Assembly (NCBI GenBank): GCA_050633665.1
Contig: JBOEGY010000002.1
Span: forward strand, 1-64,000
Length of the DNA stretch: 64,000 nt
Reading direction: 5' to 3'
Source of the DNA: JAUIAI01 sp050633665
GTDB lineage: Bacteria; Pseudomonadota; Gammaproteobacteria; Burkholderiales; Burkholderiaceae_E
Below, one piece after another: positions 50,504 through 59,346 of the stretch. Each line of letters opens with the position of its first letter. Positions within the stretch are counted from its first letter, which is position 1. The notes below the pieces were generated by a model. The model was not told the DNA's origin and did not search any database. It saw only the letters and a program-made list of their open reading frames with translations. The position numbers and the translations under genes were made by a program.

Positions 50504-50685
50504 CGCCTGCAATAGAAGCCGACGGGTATCTTGGTCATCCCGGCGCTTCCATCGCCTACTCCCTCAACTACCTGAAAGACTGCGCGTTCGTCAATGCCGA
50601 CCCGCCACCGCCACCGCATTCGTTTGTGCTGAAGATGCGGGGCATTCGGGGCCCGGCGTACGCGCTAGTGGGAGTCGTTTATTAA
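50485..50685 (+). pseudogene. Possible C-terminal remnant of a lost gene
   Basis: This open stretch of 66 codons, in a different frame from the ATPase gene before it, has no start codon until late (a Met 18 residues from the end). It reads like real protein: GYLGHPGASIAYSLNYLKDC, then a run of five Pro and HSFVLKMRGI, ending ALVGVVY before a stop at 50683. I do not recognise a family. The simplest view is the tail of a deleted gene next to the GspE stop. Confidence 0.35.
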
Positions 50686-50734
50686 TGGGAAATCAGCCCG
50701 AACGAAAGGATTCCGCGATGAGCCGTTTTGAGGC

Positions 50735-51442
50735 TCAGTCTTTGAAGTTGGCAGCGTTTTTCTGAGCAGCTTCGTCAATGTCGCCGTCACCGAATACCGA
50801 AGGTCTCGGTTCAGGCAGTTGCAACGCTTCCTGAGTTCTTGGTCGAGCGTCCAGCCGGTCAAGCCATGTGTTCAGGTGATCGAGCCCCTCGACTGAAACG
50901 GTTGCCCAGAAGTGGCTTCGCGCCCAAGGATAGGTGGCCATGTCCGCAATAGAGTATTCATCACCGACCAAAAACTGCCGGCCCGCCAGCCTTGTATTCA
51001 AGACCTCCAACAGACGGCGGGATTCCTCAACATATCGACGGATGGAATACGGTTCCTCGTTGCCATTTGGTTTGGCGATCCGCTGAAAATACATGGCTTG
51101 TCCCATCATTGGACCAATCCCACCCATCTGGAACATCAACCATTGCAGGGTTTCAGATCGTAAGTTGGGGTCCTTAGAGAGAAACTTGCTGTATTTCTCG
51201 GCCAGGTACCAAAGGATTGCGCCTGACTCAAAAACAGCAAAGTGATTGTTACCGTGATCAACAATCGCGGGAATTCGACCGTTGGGATTGAGCTTCAGGT
51301 ACCACGGTTCTTTTTGCTCGCGCTTTGCGAAGCTTATTGGCACTAACTCGTAGTCGACTTCCGACTCGTGCAGAAATATCAAAGGCTTCCAGCCGTTCAT
51401 GGTGTTCGCCGTGTAGAGGGTGATGTCAGTGCTTTTAGCCAC
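50735..51442 (-). CDS. Glutathione S-transferase family protein (YfcG/Ure2p-like)
   Basis: 235 residues. The N-terminal thioredoxin-fold domain starts ITLYTANTMNGWKPLIFLHE with Asn in place of a catalytic Tyr/Ser, followed by NPNGRIPAIVDH and FESGAILWYLAEKY, the glutathione-binding segments. The C-terminal helical domain has RQFLVGDEYSIADMATYPWAR. The closest match in pattern is the E. coli YfcG/YghU disulfide-bond oxidoreductases. It is divergent from an HxlR regulator and is its probable target. Confidence 0.88.
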   Translation of the reverse strand: MAKSTDITLYTANTMNGWKPLIFLHESEVDYELVPISFAKREQKEPWYLKLNPNGRIPAIVDHGNNHFAVFESGAILWYLAEKYSKFLSKDPNLRSETLQWLMFQMGGIGPMMGQAMYFQRIAKPNGNEEPYSIRRYVEESRRLLEVLNTRLAGRQFLVGDEYSIADMATYPWARSHFWATVSVEGLDHLNTWLDRLDARPRTQEALQLPEPRPSVFGDGDIDEAAQKNAANFKD

Positions 51443-51486
51443 GGGTTTTTCCAGTGTTTGAGGTGCTGGCGTTATTCTGAGGTATT

Positions 51487-51521
51487 GGTTACCTAAGTCA
51501 ACTAGTATACTTTTAGTAACC
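51487..51521. promoter_or_regulatory. Operator candidate between the GST and HxlR genes
   Basis: GGTTAC (51487-51492) and GTAACC (51516-51521) are inverted, and between them are AGTATACT (51504-51511, perfect palindrome) and TACT-TTT-AGTA (51508-51518). HxlR-type regulators such as YodB bind TACT/AGTA repeats. The site covers the space just before both genes. Confidence 0.45.
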
Positions 51522-51526
51522 TAACA

Positions 51527-51898
51527 ATGGCGCATCTCATGGGTAAGCTCTCAATACAAAAAACACCTGACGCCAAGAAGCGTGCGTTAGAGCCTTGCGA
51601 TTCGCCGTGCCCGATCGAGCGCGGCATGCGAATCATTGGTGGCAAATGGAAGGGTTCTATTCTTTGGCATCTCAGAGTTGGCCCGGTGCGCTTCAACGAT
51701 TTAGCGCGGCAACTGATTGGGGCGAGCAGGCGTATGGTCAGCCAACGCTTGAAAGAAATGGAGTCCGCAGGACTCATATCCCGAACGGTTCTTAGCACTC
51801 GACCTGTGGCTGTTGAGTATGAGATTACGGAATTCGGTCGCTCAGCCCTGCTGGTTCTTGAGGAATTGAAGCAATGGTCGGACTCACATGATTTGTGA
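51527..51898 (+). CDS. HxlR family transcriptional regulator
   Basis: 123 residues. The winged helix-turn-helix spans most of the protein: IERGMRIIGGKWKGSILWHLRVGPVRFNDLARQLIGASRRMVSQRLKEMESAGLI and the wing VEYEITEFGRSAL. Two cysteines near the N-terminus (C24 and C28, PCDSPCPIE) could sense electrophiles or oxidants as in related YodB and HypR. It is divergent from a glutathione transferase gene; together they look like a thiol-stress module. Confidence 0.9.
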   Translation: MAHLMGKLSIQKTPDAKKRALEPCDSPCPIERGMRIIGGKWKGSILWHLRVGPVRFNDLARQLIGASRRMVSQRLKEMESAGLISRTVLSTRPVAVEYEITEFGRSALLVLEELKQWSDSHDL

Positions 51899-52037
51899 GT
51901 GGCAGAGGCTGTCGATAAGTCGTGTGAGTCCGCCTAAGCATCAATTGAACCGTCACTTGAATGGACGCTTCGGCGGCTAAACCCAACCCAATCTGACGCT
52001 TTCCGGACAGTCAGACTCCAACTTTTACACCTGAAAT

Positions 52038-53213
52038 CTATTTGACCAGGCGACGCATTGCCCCTTCAAGCCCTGCCAGGGTTAATGGGAACATTTGATC
52101 CGACATGAGCTCCTTGATTACCGAAATAGACTGACGGTACTGCCAGACGCCTTCCGGTTCCGGGTTCAGCCAGGCGAATTTGGGGAATTTTTCGGTCATA
52201 CGGCGAAGCCAGATCGCGCCGGCTTCTTCGTTGTTGTACTCAACCGAGCCGCCGGGCTGCAGAATTTCATAGGGGCTCATTGTGGCGTCGCCAACAAAGA
52301 TCAGCCGATAGTCGCTATTGAATTTGCGTAGCAGATCCCAGGTGTCGGTTCGTTCCGCATGGCGACGGCGGTTATTCTTCCAGACATGGTCGTACAAGCA
52401 GTTATGGAAGTAGTAGAACTCCATATTCTTGAATTCGGTCTTCGCCGCGGAAAACAACTCTTCGGTGCGCTTGATGTGATCGTCCATCGTACCGCCGACA
52501 TCCAACAGCATCAGTACTTTGACGTTGTTGTGGCGCTCGGGAACCATCTTGATATCGAGAAACCCGGCGTTACGAGCGGTACTGGTAATTGTGTCGTCCA
52601 GGTCCAGCTCTTCCTCAGCGCCTTCGCGGGCAAACTTGCGTAAGCGGCGCAGCGCGATCTTGATGTTGCGCGTTCCCAGCTCGACTTGATCATCGTAGTC
52701 TTTGTAGGCTCTTTGTTCCCAGACTTTGAGCGCGGTTCGGTTGCCGGCTGAAGGGCCGCCCACCCGGATGCCTTCCGGGTTGTAGCCACCGTTGCCAAAC
52801 GGTGACGTGCCATTGGTGCCAATCCAGCGGTTACCGCCTTCGTGGCGCTCTTTTTGCTCGTCGAGCAACTCTTTGAGTCGCTCCATCAGCTTGTCGAGCC
52901 CGCCCATTGCCTCAATGGCCGCTTTTTCCTCGGCGGTGAACTCGCGGTTCATGTTGCGTTTGAGCCATTCCTCGTCGAGGTCAGGGTTGATTAGATCAAC
53001 ATTGTTGACCCCTTTGAAGTAGATGCCGAACGCGCGATCAAACTTGTCGAAATTGCGTTCGTCCTTGACCAGGGTGGCGCGCGACAATTGATAGAAATCG
53101 TCGATGGATTGCGAGATTACCTGCTTCTTCATGCCCTCGATCAGGGTCAGGTATTCCTGAATGGAAACCGGCAATTTGGCTTTGCGTAAATGCAGGAAAA
53201 AGTCGATCAACAT
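52038..53213 (-). CDS. VWA-domain protein of the CoxE-like type
   Basis: 391 residues from the ATG at 53213, preceded by AAGGAG 7 bases away. The longer start 30 bases upstream has no such site. The N-terminal part (MLIDFFLHLRKAKLPVSIQEYLTLIEGM) is typical of CoxE-like proteins that pair with MoxR ATPases. The VWA domain starts near residue 220 with MLLDVGGTMDDH; the usual DxSxS metal site reads D-V-G-G-T. It probably works with the MoxR ATPase as a chaperone for metal-cofactor insertion or complex assembly. An SMR efflux gene lies between the two. Confidence 0.85.
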   Translation of the reverse strand: MLIDFFLHLRKAKLPVSIQEYLTLIEGMKKQVISQSIDDFYQLSRATLVKDERNFDKFDRAFGIYFKGVNNVDLINPDLDEEWLKRNMNREFTAEEKAAIEAMGGLDKLMERLKELLDEQKERHEGGNRWIGTNGTSPFGNGGYNPEGIRVGGPSAGNRTALKVWEQRAYKDYDDQVELGTRNIKIALRRLRKFAREGAEEELDLDDTITSTARNAGFLDIKMVPERHNNVKVLMLLDVGGTMDDHIKRTEELFSAAKTEFKNMEFYYFHNCLYDHVWKNNRRRHAERTDTWDLLRKFNSDYRLIFVGDATMSPYEILQPGGSVEYNNEEAGAIWLRRMTEKFPKFAWLNPEPEGVWQYRQSISVIKELMSDQMFPLTLAGLEGAMRRLVK

Positions 53214-53244
53214 GATCTTGCTCCTTGCTCCGGGGGTAAGCAAT

Positions 53245-53568
53245 TCATGCCTGGCCCCACGACAACCTCAGACCGACCACACCGAGAATGATCAGACAGA
53301 TGCTGATGAATTTCAGGGTGGAGAACGGTTCTTTGAAAAAGTAAAAGCCGATTACCGCCGTCGCGGCGGTTCCGACTCCCGACCAGATTGCGTACGTAAT
53401 AGACAGGTCTAGTTTGCGCAAGGCCAGCGTATTGAAGACAAACGCTATCCCGAAGCACACGAACATGGCTATCGACGGAATGATGCGGGTGAAACCCTGG
53501 GAGAGTTTCATCGACGTCGTACCGATCATTTCAAAGATGATGGCAATGCCCAGGTGTACCCAATGCAT
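53245..53568 (-). CDS. Small multidrug resistance (SMR/EmrE-like) efflux protein
   Basis: 107 residues, four membrane helices, the standard SMR length. The essential glutamate is E13 in AIIFEMIGTTSMKLS; later helices have ITYAIWSGVGTAATAVIGFYFFKEP and LGVVGL, matching EmrE/QacE. It exports cationic compounds with protons as a dimer. It is on the same strand as MoxR (14-base gap) and VWA (31-base gap), so it is probably part of that transcript. Confidence 0.92.
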   Translation of the reverse strand: MHWVHLGIAIIFEMIGTTSMKLSQGFTRIIPSIAMFVCFGIAFVFNTLALRKLDLSITYAIWSGVGTAATAVIGFYFFKEPFSTLKFISICLIILGVVGLRLSWGQA

Positions 53569-53582
53569 GGTCGGGGTCAGTC

Positions 53583-54425
53583 TCAGCGGTTACGTTGAGC
53601 CATATAGATCAGGCGCTCAAACAAGTGCACATCCTGCTCGTTTTTCAGCAGGGCGCCATGCAGGGGCGGGATTGCTTTTTTGCCGTCTGGGTTCTGTAAG
53701 GCTTCAAGCGGAATATCTTCTGCCATCAGGAGTCTGAGCCAGTCGATCAGTTCCGAGGTGGAGGGTTTTTTCTTCAGGCCCGGTAACTCGCGCATCTGGA
53801 AAAATGAGTCCATTGCCGCGCTGACCAGCTCTTTCTTGATGTTCGGGTAGTGCACATCGACAATCTGCTGCATGGTGTCGCGGTCAGGGAACTGAATATA
53901 GTGAAAGAAGCAGCGGCGCAAGAAAGCGTCTGGCAGCTCTTTTTCATTGTTTGAGGTGATCATCACGATTGGCCGGTTGCGGGCCTTGATCATCTGGCGG
54001 GTTTCGTAGACATAGAACTCCATCCGGTCCAGCTCGCGGAGCAAGTCGTTTGGGAATTCAATATCGGCCTTGTCGACCTCGTCAATTAAGAGCACGACCG
54101 GCTGTTCGGCTTCAAATGCCTGCCACAAGACGCCTTTGACGATATAGTTGTGGATATCTTTGACCCGCTCATCGCCCAGTTGAGAATCACGCAGGCGGGA
54201 GACCGCATCGTATTCATACAGGCCTTGTTGGGCTTTTGTGGTTGATTTGATATGCCACTGGAGCAAAGGCATCCCAAGGCTCTCGGCCACTTGTTCAGCC
54301 AGCATGGTTTTGCCGGTCCCAGGTTCGCCCTTGATTAATAGGGGCCGCTCCAGGGTGATTGCGGCGTTCACGGCCAGTTTCAGGTCTTCGGTGGCAACAT
54401 ATGATTCGGAGCCTTCAAAACGCAT
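53583..54425 (-). CDS. MoxR family AAA ATPase
   Basis: 280 residues. Walker A GEPGTGKTMLAEQVAESLG, Walker B VVLLIDEVDKAD, sensor motif RPIVMITSNNEKELPDAFLRRCFFHY. MoxR ATPases act with VWA proteins to mature enzymes or membrane complexes. It is the first gene of the MoxR-SMR-VWA group. Confidence 0.92.
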   Translation of the reverse strand: MRFEGSESYVATEDLKLAVNAAITLERPLLIKGEPGTGKTMLAEQVAESLGMPLLQWHIKSTTKAQQGLYEYDAVSRLRDSQLGDERVKDIHNYIVKGVLWQAFEAEQPVVLLIDEVDKADIEFPNDLLRELDRMEFYVYETRQMIKARNRPIVMITSNNEKELPDAFLRRCFFHYIQFPDRDTMQQIVDVHYPNIKKELVSAAMDSFFQMRELPGLKKKPSTSELIDWLRLLMAEDIPLEALQNPDGKKAIPPLHGALLKNEQDVHLFERLIYMAQRNR

Positions 54426-54483
54426 CTTTTTTCCTGTGTGTCTGTTTAGCGCCGAAGTATACGGCGAACCTTCACCAGTCGCC

Positions 54484-54513
54484 TTTACGACGTTTTTGGG
54501 TGTCAGATAAAAT
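54484..54513 (+). promoter_or_regulatory. Candidate promoter of the cytochrome c genes
   Basis: TTTACG (54484-54489) and TAAAAT (54508-54513), 18 bases apart. The transcript would begin near 54520, 26 bases before the first cytochrome ATG. Confidence 0.35.
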
Positions 54514-54545
54514 GATTCGCTTAACTATCTAACCGGAACAACCTA

Positions 54546-54998
54546 ATGCACGCCGAGGTTCAACCAAATACAGGTCATCGGACCGCTACCGGGGTAGCTC
54601 CCGCCGCCTGGCAACCTGCCAGCAAACGCCTATTTGCCAATTTCATGAGAACCCGTGTTGCCAAGCCTCTGGCTACCGGGTTGACCAGTTTGGCCGTCCT
54701 GGGAGGCCTGGTCGCTGCCCAGCCGGCATTCGCCGAAGGCATCAAAGGTGACCCTGAAGCCGCCAAGGCCAAGATCTCCATGTGCTCGGGCTGCCATGCG
54801 ATTCCTGGTTATCGGGCGTCGTTTCCGTCGGTTTACCGTGTTCCATTGATCGCCGGTCAGAGTGAGCAATACCTGGCCAGCGCGCTGACGGCTTATCGCA
54901 AAGGTGACCGCAACCACCCGACAATGCGTGGAATTGCAGGCTCCCTGAGCGATCAGGACATTGCTGATCTCGCGGCGTTTTACGCCCAAGCCAACTGA
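54546..54998 (+). CDS. Monoheme class I cytochrome c (first of two)
   Basis: 150 residues. One heme site, CSGCH, follows an export signal with the end QPAFAEG. The axial Met is likely in HPTMRGIAGSLSDQDIADLAAFYAQ. Before the signal is an unusual 33-residue extension; a second ATG at 54645 would remove it but has no ribosome site, whereas the ATG at 54546 has GGAA upstream. Both starts are possible. It is followed 15 bases later by a second monoheme cytochrome; the pair resembles the two halves of diheme cytochrome c4. Likely an electron carrier to a terminal oxidase. Confidence 0.85.
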   Translation: MHAEVQPNTGHRTATGVAPAAWQPASKRLFANFMRTRVAKPLATGLTSLAVLGGLVAAQPAFAEGIKGDPEAAKAKISMCSGCHAIPGYRASFPSVYRVPLIAGQSEQYLASALTAYRKGDRNHPTMRGIAGSLSDQDIADLAAFYAQAN

Positions 54999-55013
54999 TT
55001 CGGATTCTCACCT

Positions 55014-55370
55014 ATGACTATTTCTCTGCGATCCCCCCGCATGCTCAAGCCATTGGTGGCGGCCTCTTCAATGGCTGCCCTGCTACTGGCCGGGCCGGCG
55101 AGCGCTGGCGATATCGAAGCCGGCAAGACCAAGGCGGCTGTTTGCGCAGCCTGTCACGGCGCTGATGGCAAAACGCCGCTGGACCCATCTTATGCAATCC
55201 TGGCCGGGCAATATCCTGATTATCTTGCCGCCGCGCTGAAGGATTATCGCTCCGGTAATCGCAAGAATGCGATTATGGGCGGCCAGGCCGCCGCGTTGTC
55301 TAATGCCGACATCGACAATCTTGCGGCTTATTACGCGAGCCTGGAAGGGCCGCTAGGCATGCGCAAATAG
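55014..55370 (+). CDS. Monoheme class I cytochrome c (second of two)
   Basis: 118 residues. A signal peptide (MTISLRSPRMLKPLVAASSM, ending ...ASA) precedes the single heme motif CAACHGADG, and a later Met in KNAIMGGQAAALSNADIDNLAAYYASL is the probable sixth ligand. The sequence resembles cytochrome c553/c4 half-domains. It is convergent with moeA, with only 8 bases between the stop codons. Confidence 0.9.
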   Translation: MTISLRSPRMLKPLVAASSMAALLLAGPASAGDIEAGKTKAAVCAACHGADGKTPLDPSYAILAGQYPDYLAAALKDYRSGNRKNAIMGGQAAALSNADIDNLAAYYASLEGPLGMRK

Positions 55371-55378
55371 ACCCGGAA

Positions 55379-56647
55379 CTACCAGGTCAGGCCGTCAAAG
55401 GGCAGGCAGTCGACCTGCTCGCCCTCGGCCACATTGCCTTGCTCGTGGTGCAGCACAATCATGCAGTTCGCCTCGGTCATCGACCTGAGCACACCGGACC
55501 CCTGTGACCCGGTTAGCGTTACCCGGGAGTTCCCACCGGGCTCAACGGTCAGCAAGCCTCTCTGATACTCAGTACGTCCGGCGCGCTTGCGGATAGGCGT
55601 GGTGCTTGCGGCTCTGAGCAACGGGTCTTTTGGTACGGCCATGCCTGCCAGATGTAGTAGCGCAAGCCTGGCAAAAAAGTAGAAGGTCACCATAACCGCC
55701 ACCGGATTGCCCGGCAATCCGAAGTACCAGGCTGCCCCGATCTTGCCAAACGCCATCGGGCGGCCCGGCCGCATCGCTATTGTCCAGAACCTGACATCGC
55801 CGAGCCTGGCCATGATGTCTCTCGTGAAGTCTGCTTCGCCGACCGAGACACCGCCAGACGAAATAATCGCATCGGCCGACTCACTTGCCTGTCTGACTGC
55901 GGATTCCAGCGCCTCAGGCTGGTCTGGAATCACGCCCATATCGATCAGATCCATGTCGAGCCGCTTCAGCATCCCGTAGAGGGTGTAGCGATTGCTGTCA
56001 TAGACCTGTCCCGGCGCCAATGGCTCGCCGATTGAACGCAATTCGTCGCCGCTTGAGAAAAAAGCGACCCGAACCCGCCGGCGTACTGGCACTTCAGCCA
56101 GTCCCAGCGATGCAAGCAGGCCGAGATCGGCCGGGCTGATTCGCTTACCGGCTTTGAGCGCCGCCTTGCCAGCGGTCAGGTCTTCCCCTTTGTGGCGGCG
56201 GTGCTGGCCGGTTTTCTGGCCGCCCGGAATTGTGATCTGCATGTTGTCTGCTGTGGTCAATTCCTGGGGAACGACGGTGTCCAGGCCCTCCGGCATCATG
56301 GCGCCGGTCATAATACGAACGCATTCGCCGGGTTGGACTGAGCCGTTGAACGAATCGCCAGCCATGACGGTGCCGACCTGGGTCAGCGTGAAGGACTCTG
56401 GCAATAGGTCGCTGCCGCGAAGCGCATAACCGTCCATGGCCGAATTGTCGTGGGCCGGCACGTTAATCGGGCTTAGAACATCCTGCGCGAGTGTCCGGTC
56501 GAGGGCATCACGAATGGCGACCGATTCGGTTGCCGTGACCGCGGAGATAGCGCGGCGCATGATTTCCTGAGCCAGGTCGACGGGCAAAGCGTTCGGGTCG
56601 TAGCCTGCGAGTTTGTCGGTGATCGCAGCGAGTGTCTGATCAGTCAT
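55379..56647 (-). CDS. moeA: Molybdopterin molybdenumtransferase MoeA
   Basis: 422 residues. It inserts molybdate into adenylated molybdopterin. Key segments are MDGYALRGSDL, VRIMTGAMMPEGLDTVVPQE, KGEDLTAGKAALKAGKRISPADLGLLASLG, ISSGGVSVGEADFTRDIM and FGLPGNPVAVMVTFYFF, in the order expected for MoeA domains. It is the last gene of the moaA-fdhD-mobA-moeA operon, 3 bases after mobA. Confidence 0.95.
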   Translation of the reverse strand: MTDQTLAAITDKLAGYDPNALPVDLAQEIMRRAISAVTATESVAIRDALDRTLAQDVLSPINVPAHDNSAMDGYALRGSDLLPESFTLTQVGTVMAGDSFNGSVQPGECVRIMTGAMMPEGLDTVVPQELTTADNMQITIPGGQKTGQHRRHKGEDLTAGKAALKAGKRISPADLGLLASLGLAEVPVRRRVRVAFFSSGDELRSIGEPLAPGQVYDSNRYTLYGMLKRLDMDLIDMGVIPDQPEALESAVRQASESADAIISSGGVSVGEADFTRDIMARLGDVRFWTIAMRPGRPMAFGKIGAAWYFGLPGNPVAVMVTFYFFARLALLHLAGMAVPKDPLLRAASTTPIRKRAGRTEYQRGLLTVEPGGNSRVTLTGSQGSGVLRSMTEANCMIVLHHEQGNVAEGEQVDCLPFDGLTW

Positions 56648-56650
56648 GGG

Positions 56651-57256
56651 TTAATTTCCGGTAGGAGACTCGTAGCGGGCCAGGTCGGCCTGGGTGTTGA
56701 TATTGCGGAATGGCTCTTCGCTGCCGAAGTCCACTCTTGCGACGGACAGCGGTGCGTACCAGGCGTCGATTTTGCGGCCGCCGGCTGTGAGGAACGCAGT
56801 CAGGTTATCGAGCAGCCGGCAACTGACAAGCGCGAAAACGGGATGGGCTTGCTCACCGGTGTGAACCACGGCCAGATCGTGATTTCCCTGATCAGCAGCG
56901 TCGCTCAGTTTTTGTACCAGATCAGACGGGATAAACGGGGAATCGCAAGGGCATGTCATCAACCATGATGTTGGAGCGGCACTCAAGCCACTGTGCAGGC
57001 CGGCGAGTGGCCCGGCATAGCCGTCAATTCTATCCCCGGTGACGGGCAGCCCGAACGCTTCAAATCGATCAACATCCTGATTGGCATTAATGATCAAACC
57101 GCCAACCTGCGGTGATAGCCGCTCGATAACATGGGCGATCATTGGCCGCCCGTTGAAACCGGTCAGGGCTTTATTCGTGCCTTTGCCGTCCTCGCTCATG
57201 CGCCGGCCAAGGCCGCCGGCAAGGATTAACCCGGTGATGTCTGACTGCTTGATCAT
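56651..57256 (-). CDS. mobA: Molybdenum cofactor guanylyltransferase MobA
   Basis: 201 residues. It attaches GMP to molybdopterin to make the bis-MGD cofactor. The nucleotide-binding start is LILAGGLGRRMSEDGKGTNKAL (G-x-G-x-x-x-R-M and K), then GDRIDGYAGPLAGLHSGL and MTCPCDSPFIP. It is 9 bases after fdhD. Together with FdhD this points to formate dehydrogenase or another DMSO-reductase-family enzyme encoded elsewhere. Confidence 0.93.
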   Translation of the reverse strand: MIKQSDITGLILAGGLGRRMSEDGKGTNKALTGFNGRPMIAHVIERLSPQVGGLIINANQDVDRFEAFGLPVTGDRIDGYAGPLAGLHSGLSAAPTSWLMTCPCDSPFIPSDLVQKLSDAADQGNHDLAVVHTGEQAHPVFALVSCRLLDNLTAFLTAGGRKIDAWYAPLSVARVDFGSEEPFRNINTQADLARYESPTGN

Positions 57257-57265
57257 AGTGATGGC

Positions 57266-58144
57266 TCAGGCGAGTGCGGTGGCAGAATCTCCCGGTTCGC
57301 GAACGAAACGCTCGGCCCCGGTGAAGAGCAGGTAGTGTTTACCACGACAGCGCCCCAGCATGGTCATACCGACTTGCTCCGCGATCTGATGGCCCATCTG
57401 GGTCAGCCCGGACCTTGAGATCAGGAAAGGGATTCGCATTTGGGCGCACTTGATCACCATTTCGGATGTCAGGCGGCCAGTGGTGTAGAAGGCTTTGTCA
57501 TTACCGGTTACGCCGTTAGCCCACATCCAGCCGGCAATCGCATCAACCGCGTTGTGGCGGCCAACATCTTCAACAAAAAGATTGACCTCTCCGCGATCGG
57601 GGCCGCTATTCGAACAAAGCGCGCAGCCGTGTACTGCGCCGGCTTGTTTGTAAATGGTTTCATGGTGCCGGATGTTGTCCATCATGGCTTGCATCGTCGG
57701 AGCGGTGAGGCGGGCATCCGATGCGAGTCTGATCTGATCAATTTCGCTCATCAGGTCGCCGAACATCGTGCCCTGGCCGCAACCGGTTGTCACGGTCTTG
57801 TGCGCCAGTCTTGCCTGGATTGAGGAAGCCTTGCGGGTGTCCCAGAGTGTGACACCGGTTTCGCGTAAACCGCGGGTAGTGATCGCGACCGAATCAGTTT
57901 CCCAGTCGACCTGTACGGAGGCGATTTCGCTGACCTCGTCGATCAGCCGCTGATTGCGCAAGTACCCAAGGGTGAGGAATTCTGGTGCCGCCCCCAGGGT
58001 CATCAGCGTCACCAGTTCCCGCTTGTCGAGATACAGTGTCAGGGGATGTTCACCCGCGATGCGGGTCAGTCGTCGGGCGCCGGTTTCGTCGATTGCTGCG
58101 ACCTCGTGAGTCGAGGGTCGCGGATTATCGGTGAGCTCCAACAT
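57266..58144 (-). CDS. fdhD: Formate dehydrogenase accessory sulfurtransferase FdhD
   Basis: 292 residues from the ATG at 58144, one base past the moaA stop; a TTG 12 bases upstream would give 296. FdhD passes sulfur from IscS to the molybdenum cofactor of formate dehydrogenase. Motifs include LYLDKRELVTLMTLGAAPEFLTLGYL, LFVEDVGRHNAVDAIAGW, and FYTTGRLTSEMVIKCA. The active-site motif, CxxC in E. coli, reads C-G-Q-G (C126; numbering from the TTG): one Cys is present and the second is Gly. Other cysteines occur in HGCALCSNSG. Confidence 0.92.
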   Translation of the reverse strand: MLELTDNPRPSTHEVAAIDETGARRLTRIAGEHPLTLYLDKRELVTLMTLGAAPEFLTLGYLRNQRLIDEVSEIASVQVDWETDSVAITTRGLRETGVTLWDTRKASSIQARLAHKTVTTGCGQGTMFGDLMSEIDQIRLASDARLTAPTMQAMMDNIRHHETIYKQAGAVHGCALCSNSGPDRGEVNLFVEDVGRHNAVDAIAGWMWANGVTGNDKAFYTTGRLTSEMVIKCAQMRIPFLISRSGLTQMGHQIAEQVGMTMLGRCRGKHYLLFTGAERFVREPGDSATALA

Positions 58145-58145
58145 T

Positions 58146-59249
<1,104 letters not shown>

Positions 59250-59312
59250 GGAGTGTCTCGTGCTACGGGTTGCTAGAACCAACAGTGTAGCAATGCAAGC
59301 GGACAAAGCCGG

Positions 59313-59340
59313 CTGAAGGGACAATTTCTTGTCCCTTCAG
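59313..59340 (-). terminator. Long hairpin just after the rne stop codon
   Basis: CTGAAGGGACAA-TTTC-TTGTCCCTTCAG: twelve perfect pairs with a 4-base loop, 6 bases past the rne stop. No long U-run follows. It probably protects the rne 3' end or stops most transcripts before moaA. Confidence 0.65.
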
Positions 59341-59346
59341 ACCGTA

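Noticed and set aside
50448..50765. Plus-strand 105-codon frame after the ATPase gene
   Set aside because: Arg/Ser/Cys-rich sequence; a different frame of the same bases reads much more like protein and is reported as a remnant.
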